Assembly: GCA_000403215.2 (NCBI GenBank)
Contig: KE159562.1
Coordinates: forward strand, 1-44,501
Source: Lachnospiraceae bacterium A4
Lineage (GTDB): Bacteria > Bacillota > Clostridia > Lachnospirales > Lachnospiraceae
Length of the DNA: 44,501 bases
Direction of reading: 5' to 3'
In this document: positions 35,737-44,126 of the stretch, piece after piece
Position numbering within the stretch: position 1 is the stretch's first letter
Layout: each line of letters starts with the position of its first letter
Made by a program: the position numbers and the translations under genes
Notes under the pieces: generated by a model
Seen by the model: only the letters and a program-made list of their open reading frames with translations
Database searches by the model: none
What the model was told of the DNA's origin: nothing

Positions 35737-36888
35737 TTAGATGATTGACTCAATGGATAAATTTTTCATGGTGGACAATTTCAGAATGCTTTGATAATAG
35801 TTCTCCTGCAAGTCGATAATCTCATTGTTCTCAGTACGGATTACGGGTTTGGAGAAATTATTTGGATTGATAAAAATAACATTTCCCTCCATGCCGTTGC
35901 TGAGGGTAACATGGTGGTTGAGATAAGAATTTGCCACGTTCTCGAGGAAGGTAAGAATATATTTTATTTCATATTTATGGATACCGTCATCTTCAAAATA
36001 TTTAATGACAGAGAAGGGACACATTGCCGAACGGTACACGCGCTCGCTTGTCATGGCGTCAAAGATATCCGCGATGGTGACAATCTTGGAAAATTTATCA
36101 ATCTCGCTGCCCGACAGCCCGTAGGGATAGCCGCTGCCGTCACATTTCTCATGGTGCATCAGCGCAGTATTCTTGACAGGGTCCGGGATACTGCTGTAGC
36201 GCCCGAGCAGATGAAACCCTTCTGTCGTGTGGGTCTTGACAATCTCAAACTCGTCCGGGGTCAGCTTGCCGGGTTTTCGCAGGATACCCGCAGGCAGCAT
36301 AAACTTGCCCACATCATGAAATAACCCGCAGGCAGTCGCCATCATCTGATCTGCCTCTGAGAAGTGAAGCCAGCGCGCGAGCACATTGGAGATGAGTGCC
36401 ACATCAATGCAGTGGTTATAGACGGAATCCTCCATGCTGCGCACACTCAAAAGCATGTCAAAGACGCTGATGCTCTGCCGGTTCTGTGAAAGCAGCGCCA
36501 GCGTTTCTTTTAACAATTCATTTGCGCGGAACGGTTCATTGCGGTATAGTGAATTCATGAGATTGTTCTGGTAATGCTCTGCGCACCGTGCAAACTGATG
36601 GGAAAAAATGTTTTCTTCCGTGTTGGAATGTACCTCGGCATTGCTGTATAAATTTGTGATGGACGCGTCTTGGTGCTGGTCAACTGCCGCGCTGGTCATC
36701 GGCATGGACATGTCAACGACAAGATTGTCCTCAATATGTGCATAATAGATGGAATATCCTTCTAATCGTGCTATAATATTCTCAGTGAGGATGATGCCTT
36801 TGGGAACAACGGTTTTGTGGTCATAAGACAAGATGGCTTCGGCAGTTACCATACCCGGTGTAAGCGCTGTGATGGGAATTTTTCGCAT
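35737..36888 (-). CDS. HD-GYP domain protein (cyclic-di-GMP phosphodiesterase type)
   Basis: 383 residues. An N-terminal domain (PITALTPGMVTAEAILSYD, VPKGIILTENIIARL) precedes an HD-GYP domain (about 165-330). The metal-binding signature reads HCIDVALIS, GLFHDVGKFMLP, then KTHTTEGFHLL, HHEKCDGSGYP (GYP motif) and IADIFDAMTSERVYR. The family cleaves cyclic-di-GMP or related dinucleotides. The C-terminal tail (about 340-383) is a small extra domain. The start is ATG 36888 with GAGGAA seven bases upstream; a longer frame to 37014 covers the promoter and is rejected. It is transcribed from a strong promoter at 36972-36944. Confidence 0.9.
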   Translation of the reverse strand: MRKIPITALTPGMVTAEAILSYDHKTVVPKGIILTENIIARLEGYSIYYAHIEDNLVVDMSMPMTSAAVDQHQDASITNLYSNAEVHSNTEENIFSHQFARCAEHYQNNLMNSLYRNEPFRANELLKETLALLSQNRQSISVFDMLLSVRSMEDSVYNHCIDVALISNVLARWLHFSEADQMMATACGLFHDVGKFMLPAGILRKPGKLTPDEFEIVKTHTTEGFHLLGRYSSIPDPVKNTALMHHEKCDGSGYPYGLSGSEIDKFSKIVTIADIFDAMTSERVYRSAMCPFSVIKYFEDDGIHKYEIKYILTFLENVANSYLNHHVTLSNGMEGNVIFINPNNFSKPVIRTENNEIIDLQENYYQSILKLSTMKNLSIESII

Positions 36889-36943
36889 AAGCCCATTCCT
36901 CTCTTTTTCTAGTAAGTTATAATAGGGTAAAAAGTATACTCTC

Positions 36944-36972
36944 ATTGTAGCGGTTTTAACCTTAAATGTCAA
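36944..36972 (-). promoter_or_regulatory. Consensus promoter of the HD-GYP gene
   Basis: On the minus strand TTGACA (36972 to 36967, perfect), 17-base spacer, TACAAT (36949 to 36944). It lies 56-84 bases upstream of the start, partly under the ribosome-site region of the divergent NUDIX gene. Confidence 0.8.
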
Positions 36973-36990
36973 ACAAAAGGAGGTAATTCT

Positions 36991-37608
36991 ATGAAAAAAT
37001 ACACAAATATTCACAAATTGTCTGACAACAGATTTCTAAATCTGTTTCATCTGGACGCGCTGACGGACAGCGGGCGCCCGTTTGATTATTACTTTGTATC
37101 CAGAAGAAAGGCAGACAAAATCAAGCTGCTGACCAAGGACAGCGCAGCGGAGGGCGTTGTTATTTTTCCAGTGTGGAGGGAGGACCCGGAGAAGATCGTG
37201 CTGCTCCGGCAGTATAGATATCCTTTAGATGATGTGCTGTATGAGCTTCCTGCCGGCTTAATCGACGCGGGGGAGACGCCGGAGTGCGCCGCCATACGGG
37301 AGATGAAGGAGGAGACAGGGCTTTCATTTGAAGTGTATACAGGAGGAGATGCAGCGTACCGCAGGCCATTTTTTATGGGGGCTGGCTTTACGGACGAGAG
37401 CTGCAATGCAATCTTTGGCTATGCCAGCGGTGCCATCAGCCGCAGGGAGCAGGAGGACACCGAATCTATTCAGGTGCTGGTTGCCGGCAAGGACGAGGTG
37501 CGCCGCATTCTCCGTGAGGAGAAGGTTTCCATCAGGGCGGCATATCTGCTCATGAGCTTTTTAAATGCCTCCGAAGAGGCGCCGTTTGGTTTTCTGGATT
37601 CATTTTGA
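36991..37608 (+). CDS. NUDIX hydrolase, ADP-ribose pyrophosphatase-like
   Basis: 205 residues. The Nudix box GLIDAGETPECAAIREMKEE then TGL (about 89-111) fits G-x5-E-x7-R-E-U-x-E-E-x-G-U. Upstream, VVIFPVWREDPEKIVLLRQYRYPL matches the ADP-ribose pyrophosphatase group (split between about 55 and 77). Such enzymes hydrolyse ADP-ribose or other nucleoside diphosphate derivatives. The N-terminus is longer than in minimal members. AGGAGG precedes ATG 36991. It diverges from the HD-GYP gene. Confidence 0.88.
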   Translation: MKKYTNIHKLSDNRFLNLFHLDALTDSGRPFDYYFVSRRKADKIKLLTKDSAAEGVVIFPVWREDPEKIVLLRQYRYPLDDVLYELPAGLIDAGETPECAAIREMKEETGLSFEVYTGGDAAYRRPFFMGAGFTDESCNAIFGYASGAISRREQEDTESIQVLVAGKDEVRRILREEKVSIRAAYLLMSFLNASEEAPFGFLDSF

Positions 37609-37734
37609 AAATTATAGTGAAAAATCAAAAAAGTGTGTTCATTTTCTAAAATATGTGATATGATGGACAAGAAGAAGGATAAGTATTTGTTCAGATGTAT
37701 ACATATGAAAGTTGAGGCAAAGCGTTTCCGGCTT

Positions 37735-37869
37735 TGAGCGCGCTGGCCTTCAGGAAGAAATGACGCATCCAAGATCGGGTTGATTCAGGTGTACTTAAAG
37801 CCTACTGATTATACGGCATATTATGTGATTAACAGTTCCTATGAGGGAAAGATTCCTTTATTTGAATAA
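37735..37869 (+). pseudogene. Relic of a DUF6465-like gene tail
   Basis: Between 37609 and 38010 there is no intact gene. One frame gives SKIGLIQVYLKPTDYTAYY then VINSSYEGKIPLFE and a stop at 37867, which looks like the conserved C-terminal strand pair of DUF6465-type proteins (K-P-x-x-x-x-A-Y-Y-V-I-N). There is no start codon in this frame after the TGA just before 37735, and upstream parts seem shifted between frames. I take it as a decayed gene end. Confidence 0.4.
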
Positions 37870-37900
37870 GGGCAGAGAGGTTGAGCAAAAGAGTGCGCTG

Positions 37901-37950
37901 TAATAATAACCGTTATGGAGATGGGATTCTCCGTAGCGGTTATCTTATTA
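37901..37950 (+). terminator. Long hairpin, likely terminator
   Basis: TAATAATAACCG (37901-37912) pairs with CGGTTATCTTATTA (37937-37950, one bulge), and GGAGA with TCTCC inside. The tail is A/T-rich but without a clean T run. It separates the relic from the LacI-type gene. Confidence 0.5.
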
Positions 37951-38010
37951 TGCACAGACCCGCGCAGAGGAAAAAGCCGAAATGATGAAAGAAAGGGGCA
38001 GGGGGAACAG

Positions 38011-39024
38011 ATGAAAAAGGTAACAATACAGGATATTGCGGCGGAGATGGGGCTTAGCCGCAATACCGTGGCAAAAGCACTCAACGGAGGGCTTGTCTCT
38101 CCGCAGACAAGACATGCGGTCGTGCAGAAGGCATGGCAGATGGGGTATAACAAACTCGATGACAAGCTGGTGGAGGAGGTTAAATCGACATACCGAAGGG
38201 CGAACACGGGGACAATACTGGTGTTATTTAATCATATGGAGTCTGCCTTTTGGACAAGGGCGCTGGCAGGCATCAGCAATGCAGTCAATGACGAGGGCTA
38301 CCGTATGCAGCTTCATGTGGTGGATGAGAAGGACAAGGATGGAGAGAGCACAGGCAGTCTGATAGCGGACGATGTGAAGGGCATCATCTTTCTGAGTGTC
38401 TTTTCTGTCAAGTTTGTCAAGGCGATCGGACGGAAAAAACTGCCGATGACATTTTTCAACAGCCCTGTCAATGCGAAGGAGTACATCAAGCTTGGCGATG
38501 TGATCAATGTCGAGGGCTTTTATTCCATGAGTACGCTCACCGAGTATGTGATCAAGCAGAAGGGCTGTACGCGACTTGCCTATATTGGCTTTGCGGAAGG
38601 GTCACGAATGATACAGGCGCGGTATCTGGGATTTTTGAATGCGTGCACGCAGAATCATATTCAGTTAGATGAACGGATGCAGTTCACGCGGCCGGCAAAC
38701 AACCTCAGCTTTAGCTATGCGATGGTGGAGGAGGTTGTCAAGGATATGGCGTATATACCAGATGCGATCATCTGTGAGGATGACGATGTGGCAAAGAACG
38801 TGTCGCTCGCCCTGCTGCAGCGGGATTCGAAGGCGGTGAAAAAGATGGTGATCACAGGGTTTAACAATACACTGGAAACCGATTTCTTCAAGAGTGACAT
38901 TCTCACGGTGGACGTGCGCATCGAGGAGATGGGCAGACGGCTGGTTAAATCCGTGATTGACAAGGTGAAATGTCCGACAATGGATGTAGCGTTCACGACC
39001 ATCGCGACCTATCCAAAATTCTAA
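38011..39024 (+). CDS. LacI family transcription regulator
   Basis: 337 residues. The HTH and hinge helix (about 1-55) read VTIQDIAAEMGLSRNTVAKALNG (split), then VSPQTRHAVVQKAWQMGY. The rest is a periplasmic-binding-protein-like sensor domain with GTILVLFNHMESAFWTRAL, GIIFLSVF, YIGFAEGSRMIQARYLGF and AIICEDDDVAKNVSLALLQ. The effector and the controlled genes are unknown; no sugar operon lies directly next to it, although an aldose epimerase gene lies 1.1 kb downstream. GGGGGAA stands before ATG 38011. Confidence 0.88.
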   Translation: MKKVTIQDIAAEMGLSRNTVAKALNGGLVSPQTRHAVVQKAWQMGYNKLDDKLVEEVKSTYRRANTGTILVLFNHMESAFWTRALAGISNAVNDEGYRMQLHVVDEKDKDGESTGSLIADDVKGIIFLSVFSVKFVKAIGRKKLPMTFFNSPVNAKEYIKLGDVINVEGFYSMSTLTEYVIKQKGCTRLAYIGFAEGSRMIQARYLGFLNACTQNHIQLDERMQFTRPANNLSFSYAMVEEVVKDMAYIPDAIICEDDDVAKNVSLALLQRDSKAVKKMVITGFNNTLETDFFKSDILTVDVRIEEMGRRLVKSVIDKVKCPTMDVAFTTIATYPKF

Positions 39025-39089
39025 ATGAAAAAGAAGTTAAAACATAGAGTATAAATAGATGAAATAAGAATGAAAATAGAAGATATCCG

Positions 39090-39118
39090 GTGACAATGAG
39101 GGAAATACGTGATATAAT
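39090..39118 (+). promoter_or_regulatory. Promoter of the degV-epimerase pair
   Basis: GTGACA (39090-39095, five of six), 17-base spacer, perfect TATAAT (39113-39118), 95 bases before degV. Confidence 0.7.
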
Positions 39119-39212
39119 TCCAATATCTACATAACGTGGTAATAAAAACGTCATCTTGTATGATGAAAAGTTCCGGCGTTAAATATATAGATTGTAAGAG
39201 AGGTTTAAAGCA

Positions 39213-40112
39213 ATGGAGTACAAAATAGTAACAGACGGTTCTTGTGATTTGCCGCCAGCCTTCTGTCAGGAAAAAGATGTTTGCGTAGTTCCCTTTTATG
39301 TATCCTTTGACAGTGAGACATACCAAAAAGAAATCGCTGAGATGCCAATTCGCGACTTTTATGAGCAGATGGTGTCAGACCCCGCCACGTTCCCCAAATC
39401 CTCTATGCCCTCTGTGCAGGACTATGTGGATGTTTTTCTGCCAATTGTGAGAGAAGGAAAGGCAGTCATTTGTATCTGCATCACCACCAAATTCAGCGGC
39501 TCTTACCAGTCTGCGATGAATGCAAAGGAAATGGTGCTTGAGAGCTTTCCAGATGCCAGAATCACCGTGATGGACTCCACGATTAACACGGTATTGCAGG
39601 GAATCTTTGTGATTGAGGCGGTCAGAATGCAGGAGGCAGGGCTTCCATATGATACAGTGTTAGAGCGGCTTGAGGCAATCAAGAGCACCGGGCGGATTTT
39701 CTTTACTGTCGGCAATATTGACTATCTCAAACATGGCGGGCGCATTGGCAAACTGGCTGGTATCGCAGGGTCCATGCTGGGCATCAGACCGCTGATCACC
39801 TTAAAAGAAGGAGAAATCTTTCCGTCAGGTCTGGCACGCAGCCGCAAGAAATCGCTTGAGAAGGTGTATGAACTTTTGTGGCAGTATCTTCAGGAAGTTC
39901 ATGCAGTATCAGGAGAATATCATATCTGTGTGGGCTATGGCTATGATCTCGAGGAGGCGGAGGAGTTCCGCAAGGGGGCAGTCAGCTACCTCAATGCAAA
40001 GGGCTATGCCATTACCGATGCCGAGCTGCAAAAGTATCAGATCGGCGCGACGATCAGCGTGCACACAGGACCCTATCCGCTGGGATTTGGTGTGATTAAA
40101 AAAAGCATGTGA
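39213..40112 (+). CDS. DegV family fatty-acid-binding protein
   Basis: 299 residues, normal for the family. Signatures: TDGSCDLPP (about 7-15), PKSSMPSVQDYVDVF (about 61-75), TTKFSGSYQSAMNA (about 97-110), LKHGGRIGKLAGIAG (about 175-189) and a C-terminal HTGPYPLGFGVI. DegV/FakB proteins hold a fatty acid and present it to a FakA kinase; a FakA gene is not in the window. It is 30 bases from the epimerase gene and shares its promoter. Confidence 0.92.
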   Translation: MEYKIVTDGSCDLPPAFCQEKDVCVVPFYVSFDSETYQKEIAEMPIRDFYEQMVSDPATFPKSSMPSVQDYVDVFLPIVREGKAVICICITTKFSGSYQSAMNAKEMVLESFPDARITVMDSTINTVLQGIFVIEAVRMQEAGLPYDTVLERLEAIKSTGRIFFTVGNIDYLKHGGRIGKLAGIAGSMLGIRPLITLKEGEIFPSGLARSRKKSLEKVYELLWQYLQEVHAVSGEYHICVGYGYDLEEAEEFRKGAVSYLNAKGYAITDAELQKYQIGATISVHTGPYPLGFGVIKKSM

Positions 40113-40142
40113 TATGGAAACAAGAAAGGAGAACGAACGCAT

Positions 40143-41018
40143 ATGGCAAGATATACATTAAAGAACACACAGATCAGTATTGAGGTGGACACACTGGGTG
40201 CTGAGTTAAAGTCACTTAAAAAAATAACAACCGGAACGGAATATATGTGGGATGCAAAACCCGAATACTGGAAGCGGACATCACCCGTACTGTTTCCCTT
40301 AGTAGGCAGCTTGAATAACGGTAGTTATATATATGAGGGGAAGGAATATCCCATGTCCCAGCACGGCTTTGCGCGGGATATGGAGTTTGAACTTCTGCGC
40401 CAGACAGAGGATACACTGGTATTTGAGCTGAAGTCCACGGACGAGACTAAGGCAAAGTATCCGTTTGATTTTGCGTTAGAGCTTGGCTATCGTCTGGAGG
40501 AAGATCATGTTATCTTATCGTGGAAGGTGACAAACTGCGGCGAGAAAGAGATGCATTTCAGCATCGGCGGACATCCGGCATTTCTGTGTCCAATTAATAA
40601 CAGGGGTGTGCAGACAGAATATAAGCTGTTATTTGATGCAAAAGATAAGATAACATCTGGCATTATTGGTGACGGCGGCACGCTCTCAGCGCGCACCAAG
40701 GACTTTATCCTGCAGGATGGCATGATGGATATTACAGCGGATTTGTTTGATGAGGATGCGCTGATTATCGAGCACGATCAGGCGCACAGCGTAGCGCTGT
40801 GTGACAGCGAGGGGCAGCCTTATTTAACAGTGCGCTTTGATGCGCCGCTGTTTGGCATCTGGTCGCCCGCGAAGATCAATGCACCGTTTATCTGTATCGA
40901 GCCGTGGTATGGCAGATGTGACCGGGAGGCGTTTGGCGGCGACTTGTCTGAGCGCGAGTGGGGCAATACGCTTGCGGCGGGCGAGGTGTTTGCTGCGGAG
41001 TATACGGTAACTGTATAA
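40143..41018 (+). CDS. Aldose 1-epimerase family protein (LacX-like)
   Basis: 291 residues. GAELKSLKK (about 19-27), TEYMWDAKPEYWKRTSPVLF (about 33-52), YPMSQHGFARDM (about 75-86, with the catalytic-type His), FSIGGHPAFLCP (about 139-150, second His) and CIEPWYGRCD (with the Glu, near 253). These are the galactose-mutarotase fold residues of the LacX-like branch, which interconverts sugar anomers; the sugar is unknown. It ends 18 bases before the IS element begins. Confidence 0.88.
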   Translation: MARYTLKNTQISIEVDTLGAELKSLKKITTGTEYMWDAKPEYWKRTSPVLFPLVGSLNNGSYIYEGKEYPMSQHGFARDMEFELLRQTEDTLVFELKSTDETKAKYPFDFALELGYRLEEDHVILSWKVTNCGEKEMHFSIGGHPAFLCPINNRGVQTEYKLLFDAKDKITSGIIGDGGTLSARTKDFILQDGMMDITADLFDEDALIIEHDQAHSVALCDSEGQPYLTVRFDAPLFGIWSPAKINAPFICIEPWYGRCDREAFGGDLSEREWGNTLAAGEVFAAEYTVTV

Positions 41019-41036
41019 CATCAATTATTGTAGAAA

Positions 41037-42649
41037 ACTTGAGAGTAAAAAGTTCTATCAAAAAAATAACTCTTCCATATGGATTTATGGTATCTTTAAG
41101 TTACCACACTTAAGAAAGATACAAACACCACGGAAAGAGTTATTTCATGTGTGAGTTTACCATACTTTCCAGTGGTTGACCATACGATTATGATGAATTT
41201 TATTGAAATTGTTTTATGCCACTTTGAATCCTGTTTCTCCCGAAAAGCTGCTTTCCGCTGGTTTGTTACCATTACGGTCGGCTTTATGCTGCGTTCCGAT
41301 AAACTTGGACTTACTTCTGTTATCCGTGACCTTGCCCTCAGCCCAGGTTCTTATGATTCCATGCTGCATTTTTTCAGGGCATCCTCCTGGTCCTGGAAGA
41401 TATACGCAGACGCTGGTTTTCAGCCGTCATGGATCATGCACCTCTTTATAGGGAAGGCGGCTTCCATGTTCTTGTAGGCGATGGGGTAAAGCAGTCAAAA
41501 GAAGGACGCCGGATGCCGGGAGTCAAAAAACTGTTCCAGGAATCTGAAAATTCCGCAAAGCCTGAGTACATCCACGGGCATATGTTTGGAGGACTTGGCA
41601 TTCTGGCTGGAAGTGTCCGCAGCTGGGCATGTATCCCCTTAAGCATCCGGCTCCACGACGGCCTTCAGGCTGCCAGGGAGTGGAAGGACGCGGCTGTTTC
41701 CAGCTCCTCCCATGTAATACCGATGGTAGAGGATGCTTATCAGGCTGCCCTCACATTTGGGGATTGTCTGCTCCTGCTGGACAGATATTTCCTTACCGTC
41801 CCGGCCCTTGAAAAGCTGAAAACACTTAACAGCAGCGGGGCGGCGCACATGGAGATCATTACCAAGGCAAAGAAATCCTGCACAGCATATGAAAAAACCC
41901 GGCCCCCGGAAACCCGGAAGGGGACGTCCTCCCAAAAAGGGAGCCGCTGTCCGCCTGAAAGAATTATTCACCTCCCAAAAGGAACAGTTCCAGGATGCAG
42001 AGATTGAGCTTTATGGGAAGAAGGAATCCATCCGTTACTACTGCATTGACCTGCTGTGGGGGCAGAAGTTTTATCAGGAGCTGCGGTTTGTGCTGGTGGA
42101 AATGGATGGCATCCAGAGCATCCTGGCAAGCACCAGCCTGGCACTGGAGCCGCTGTCGGTCATCCGGCTTTACAGTTACCGGTTCCGGATCGAATGCACC
42201 TTCCGGGAGCTGAAACAGCAGGTTGGCGCATTCTGCTATCATTTCTGGTCAAAGCATATGCCAAAATTGAGTTATTACCAGAAGAAAGATGAACCGTCAC
42301 CCCTTGAACGTGTGGGAAATGAAAAATCCCGCCGGAAAGTATTGGAAACGGTACGTGCTATTGAGATGCATATGGCACTGTCCTGTATTGCAATGGGAAT
42401 ACTGCAGAGCGTTTCCATTCGTTTTGCCGGAGAGTTCCACCCCGGGCAGATACGTTACCAGAGGACGCCTTCCAGGGGGCGGATGTCAGAAGCCGCTGTC
42501 ATGCACTATCTGCGGAAACATTTTTTCCGCCTTTTAGGAAAACAGCCAGAATTATGCATAACGCAGATAATTCAGGAACAGCAGGATGAGTCCGGAACCT
42601 ACTGGGGTTCACGGGCTTCTTAAGCAGCGCAAACTTTTTACTCACAAGT
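41037..42649 (+). mobile_element. IS4-like insertion sequence, about 1.6 kb
   Basis: Terminal inverted repeats ACTTGAGAGTAAAAAGTTC (left, from 41037) and ACTTGTGAGTAAAAAGTTT (right, read on the minus strand from 42649) match in 17 of 19 bases. Between them lies one transposase gene with two frameshifts. A possible target duplication TAGAAA occurs at 41031-41036 and 42653-42658, but the right one is three bases off the repeat, so this is uncertain. A second copy starts at position 1 in the opposite direction. Confidence 0.88.
41151..42623 (+). pseudogene. IS4-like DDE transposase, two frameshifts
   Basis: The reading frame MSLPYFPVVDHTIMMNFIEI runs until about 41400 and then must step back one frame near TCCTCCTGGTCCTGG to continue as LEDIRRRWFSAVMDH. 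A second change near 41890 in a run of six A leads back to the first frame (KPGPRKPGRGRPPKKG). Joined, the protein is about 490 residues with DDE residues in VGDGVKQSKEGR, LLLDRYFLT and YRFRIECTFRELKQ. The two shifts cancel each other, but the middle part is out of frame, so no full protein is made unless ribosomes slip twice. Sequencing error cannot be ruled out. The start GTG 41151 corresponds to ATG in the other copy. Confidence 0.8.
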
Positions 42650-43137
42650 ACTTAGAAATAGAAAAGTATAAACAAGGGATTCATGTGCTGAATAATGGAA
42701 TAACAGAGGCGGAATTAACAGATTTTGAGATGAGATATAATATCTGTCTGCCTTTTTATTACAGGGAATGGCTAAAATTGAACAACGGAGGAGAATTATT
42801 TATGCCAGGCACTGTATTGGCAAGAATTCAGGGGAATGAGGAATATAAAGTTGGGAGACTATATGTGGAAAACAATTTTGACCTTAATAAGCGATGGCCT
42901 CAAATGCCAAATTATTTGTTGATTATTGCAGATGAATGCAATGGAGATGCTGTTGGTTTTGATTTGAGACATACGAATAAGTATGATGGTGTTATTATTT
43001 ATTGGGATCATGAAACCGCAAAGGTTAGCAAAAAGTGGAATAGTTTGGCGCAATGGTTAGATTATGAAATGGAGATGGGAAAAAATTTAGTGAATTATGA
43101 TGGAAGTGAAAGCGACTATTTTGATTTTTTAAAATGA
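42586..43137 (+). CDS. SMI1/KNR4 (SUKH) family protein, front end replaced by IS
   Basis: The SUKH domain starts about residue 22: YLEIEKYKQGIHVLNNGI, then ITEAELTDFEMRYNICLPFYY (split), REWLKLNNGGELF, IADECNGDAVGFDLRH and VIIYWDHETAKV. It is a typical immunity-type SUKH protein that protects against a nuclease or similar toxin. The first 20 or so codons come from the IS end, including the nominal start ATG 42586, so the native start has been lost; the domain itself is nearly complete. No toxin gene lies next to it: the IS and native chromosome lie upstream. Confidence 0.75.
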   Translation: MSPEPTGVHGLLKQRKLFTHKYLEIEKYKQGIHVLNNGITEAELTDFEMRYNICLPFYYREWLKLNNGGELFMPGTVLARIQGNEEYKVGRLYVENNFDLNKRWPQMPNYLLIIADECNGDAVGFDLRHTNKYDGVIIYWDHETAKVSKKWNSLAQWLDYEMEMGKNLVNYDGSESDYFDFLK

Positions 43138-43159
43138 ATAACGTCATTTTACAATTCGT

Positions 43160-43328
43160 ACCTAGTACTCCATCCGGCCAGAAATTAGATTCGTGAACCG
43201 CCTGTTTCGCACCGTTGCGTCGTTAAAATTTCTAGACGATGCCACCGCATCGTCTAGAAATTTTGCCTAGCACTGGCACAAACCATGCAGTGCACAACTC
43301 TAATTTCTGTCTGGATGGAGTACTAGGT
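43160..43328. repeat. Nested palindromic element, about 169 bp
   Basis: Outer arms 43161-43189 and 43299-43327 (CCTAGTACTCCATCC at the tip) match in 27 of 29 bases as an inverted repeat, with a further A/T pair outside. A second, perfect 18-base-pair palindrome lies in the middle (43225-43242 and 43247-43264, four-base loop). A transcript would fold into a long stem. It looks like a MITE-like or structured repeat; no coding frame of note is inside. Confidence 0.8.
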
Positions 43329-43425
43329 GTTAGAAACGAACTTTATTTTTATGAGGAACTCCTGGGTGAAATCAAGAGCGGAAACGACATGGTATGAGAT
43401 GTAATGTCAATTTTAACAAAAATAG

Positions 43426-43502
43426 ATAGACAGAAAAAGGATATTCAGCATTATTGAAGAAGGATCTTCTAAAAAGATGTTTAGAATTATCCTTCTGTCT
43501 AG
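43426..43502. other. Second imperfect hairpin region
   Basis: TAGACAGAAAAAGGATA near 43426 pairs with TATCCTTCTGTCTA near 43489 (three extra A on the left arm); inside lies GAAGAAGGATCTTC. The rest of 43329-43568 has no gene that I can support; a small stem TGTAAG/CTTACA follows at about 43519-43542. Confidence 0.5.
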
Positions 43503-43568
43503 CCAAAAAGAATAAGCCTGTAAGTTGTTGTTCTTGCTTACAAATTTATTATATGAGGAGATATATAA

Positions 43569-44126
43569 TTGAAAATATGGAAATTAGGTATAGATACAGG
43601 AAAAAGAGATGACAGCCAGCAATATCAGTTGGTGAACAGGGATAAATTGTTTTTACTGGATTTTATGAGAAAGATTGGTATGACAGAAAAACAAAATAGA
43701 ATGTTAGATAATCTTCCAGTACATATTATTCGCGGAAGAAAAGAATATGATATATCTTATTTGTGGAATGGAGTAGATCTTTACCTTGTCAATGAGAAGG
43801 CAAAAAATAGTTTGGCTTGTATATTGGAAGAAAGCGTTGAATTTATACCTGTGAAAAATGAAAAAAAACTTTATCTATTAAATATTTTATGTGTTGCAGA
43901 TGCACTGGATTTAAACAATATAAAAGCAAAATTTTATGAAGGAAAAATTACGTATATAAAAAAATTTTCATTTGTAAAAGAAAAGTTACCAAGGGTTCCA
44001 ATTTTTAAGGTAATGTGCGAAGGGCGTATTTATACTGGTGCTGTTTTTGTGACTGAAGATTTTAAAGAAAATGTTGATAAGAATGAATTAATAGGATTTC
44101 GTTTTGAGGAGGTAGGTGATTTTTGA
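43569..44126 (+). CDS. Imm11-like (DUF1629) immunity-type protein
   Basis: 185 residues. The C-terminal half has the pattern LYLLNILCVADALDLNN (about 98-114), then VPIFKVMCEGRIYTGAVFVTEDFKE (split), LIGFRFEEVGDF, as in Imm11/DUF1629 proteins that accompany polymorphic toxins. The start is TTG 43569, with GAGGAG eight bases upstream; no in-frame ATG fits better. Its stop overlaps the next start (TGATG). The family call is moderate; the place beside a SUKH gene supports it. Confidence 0.65.
   Translation: MKIWKLGIDTGKRDDSQQYQLVNRDKLFLLDFMRKIGMTEKQNRMLDNLPVHIIRGRKEYDISYLWNGVDLYLVNEKAKNSLACILEESVEFIPVKNEKKLYLLNILCVADALDLNNIKAKFYEGKITYIKKFSFVKEKLPRVPIFKVMCEGRIYTGAVFVTEDFKENVDKNELIGFRFEEVGDF

Noticed and set aside
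41885-41900. A-AAA-AAC heptamer in the transposase as programmed -1 frameshift site
   Set aside because: The frame change needed at this place is +1 (or -2), not -1, and a second unrelated shift exists upstream.
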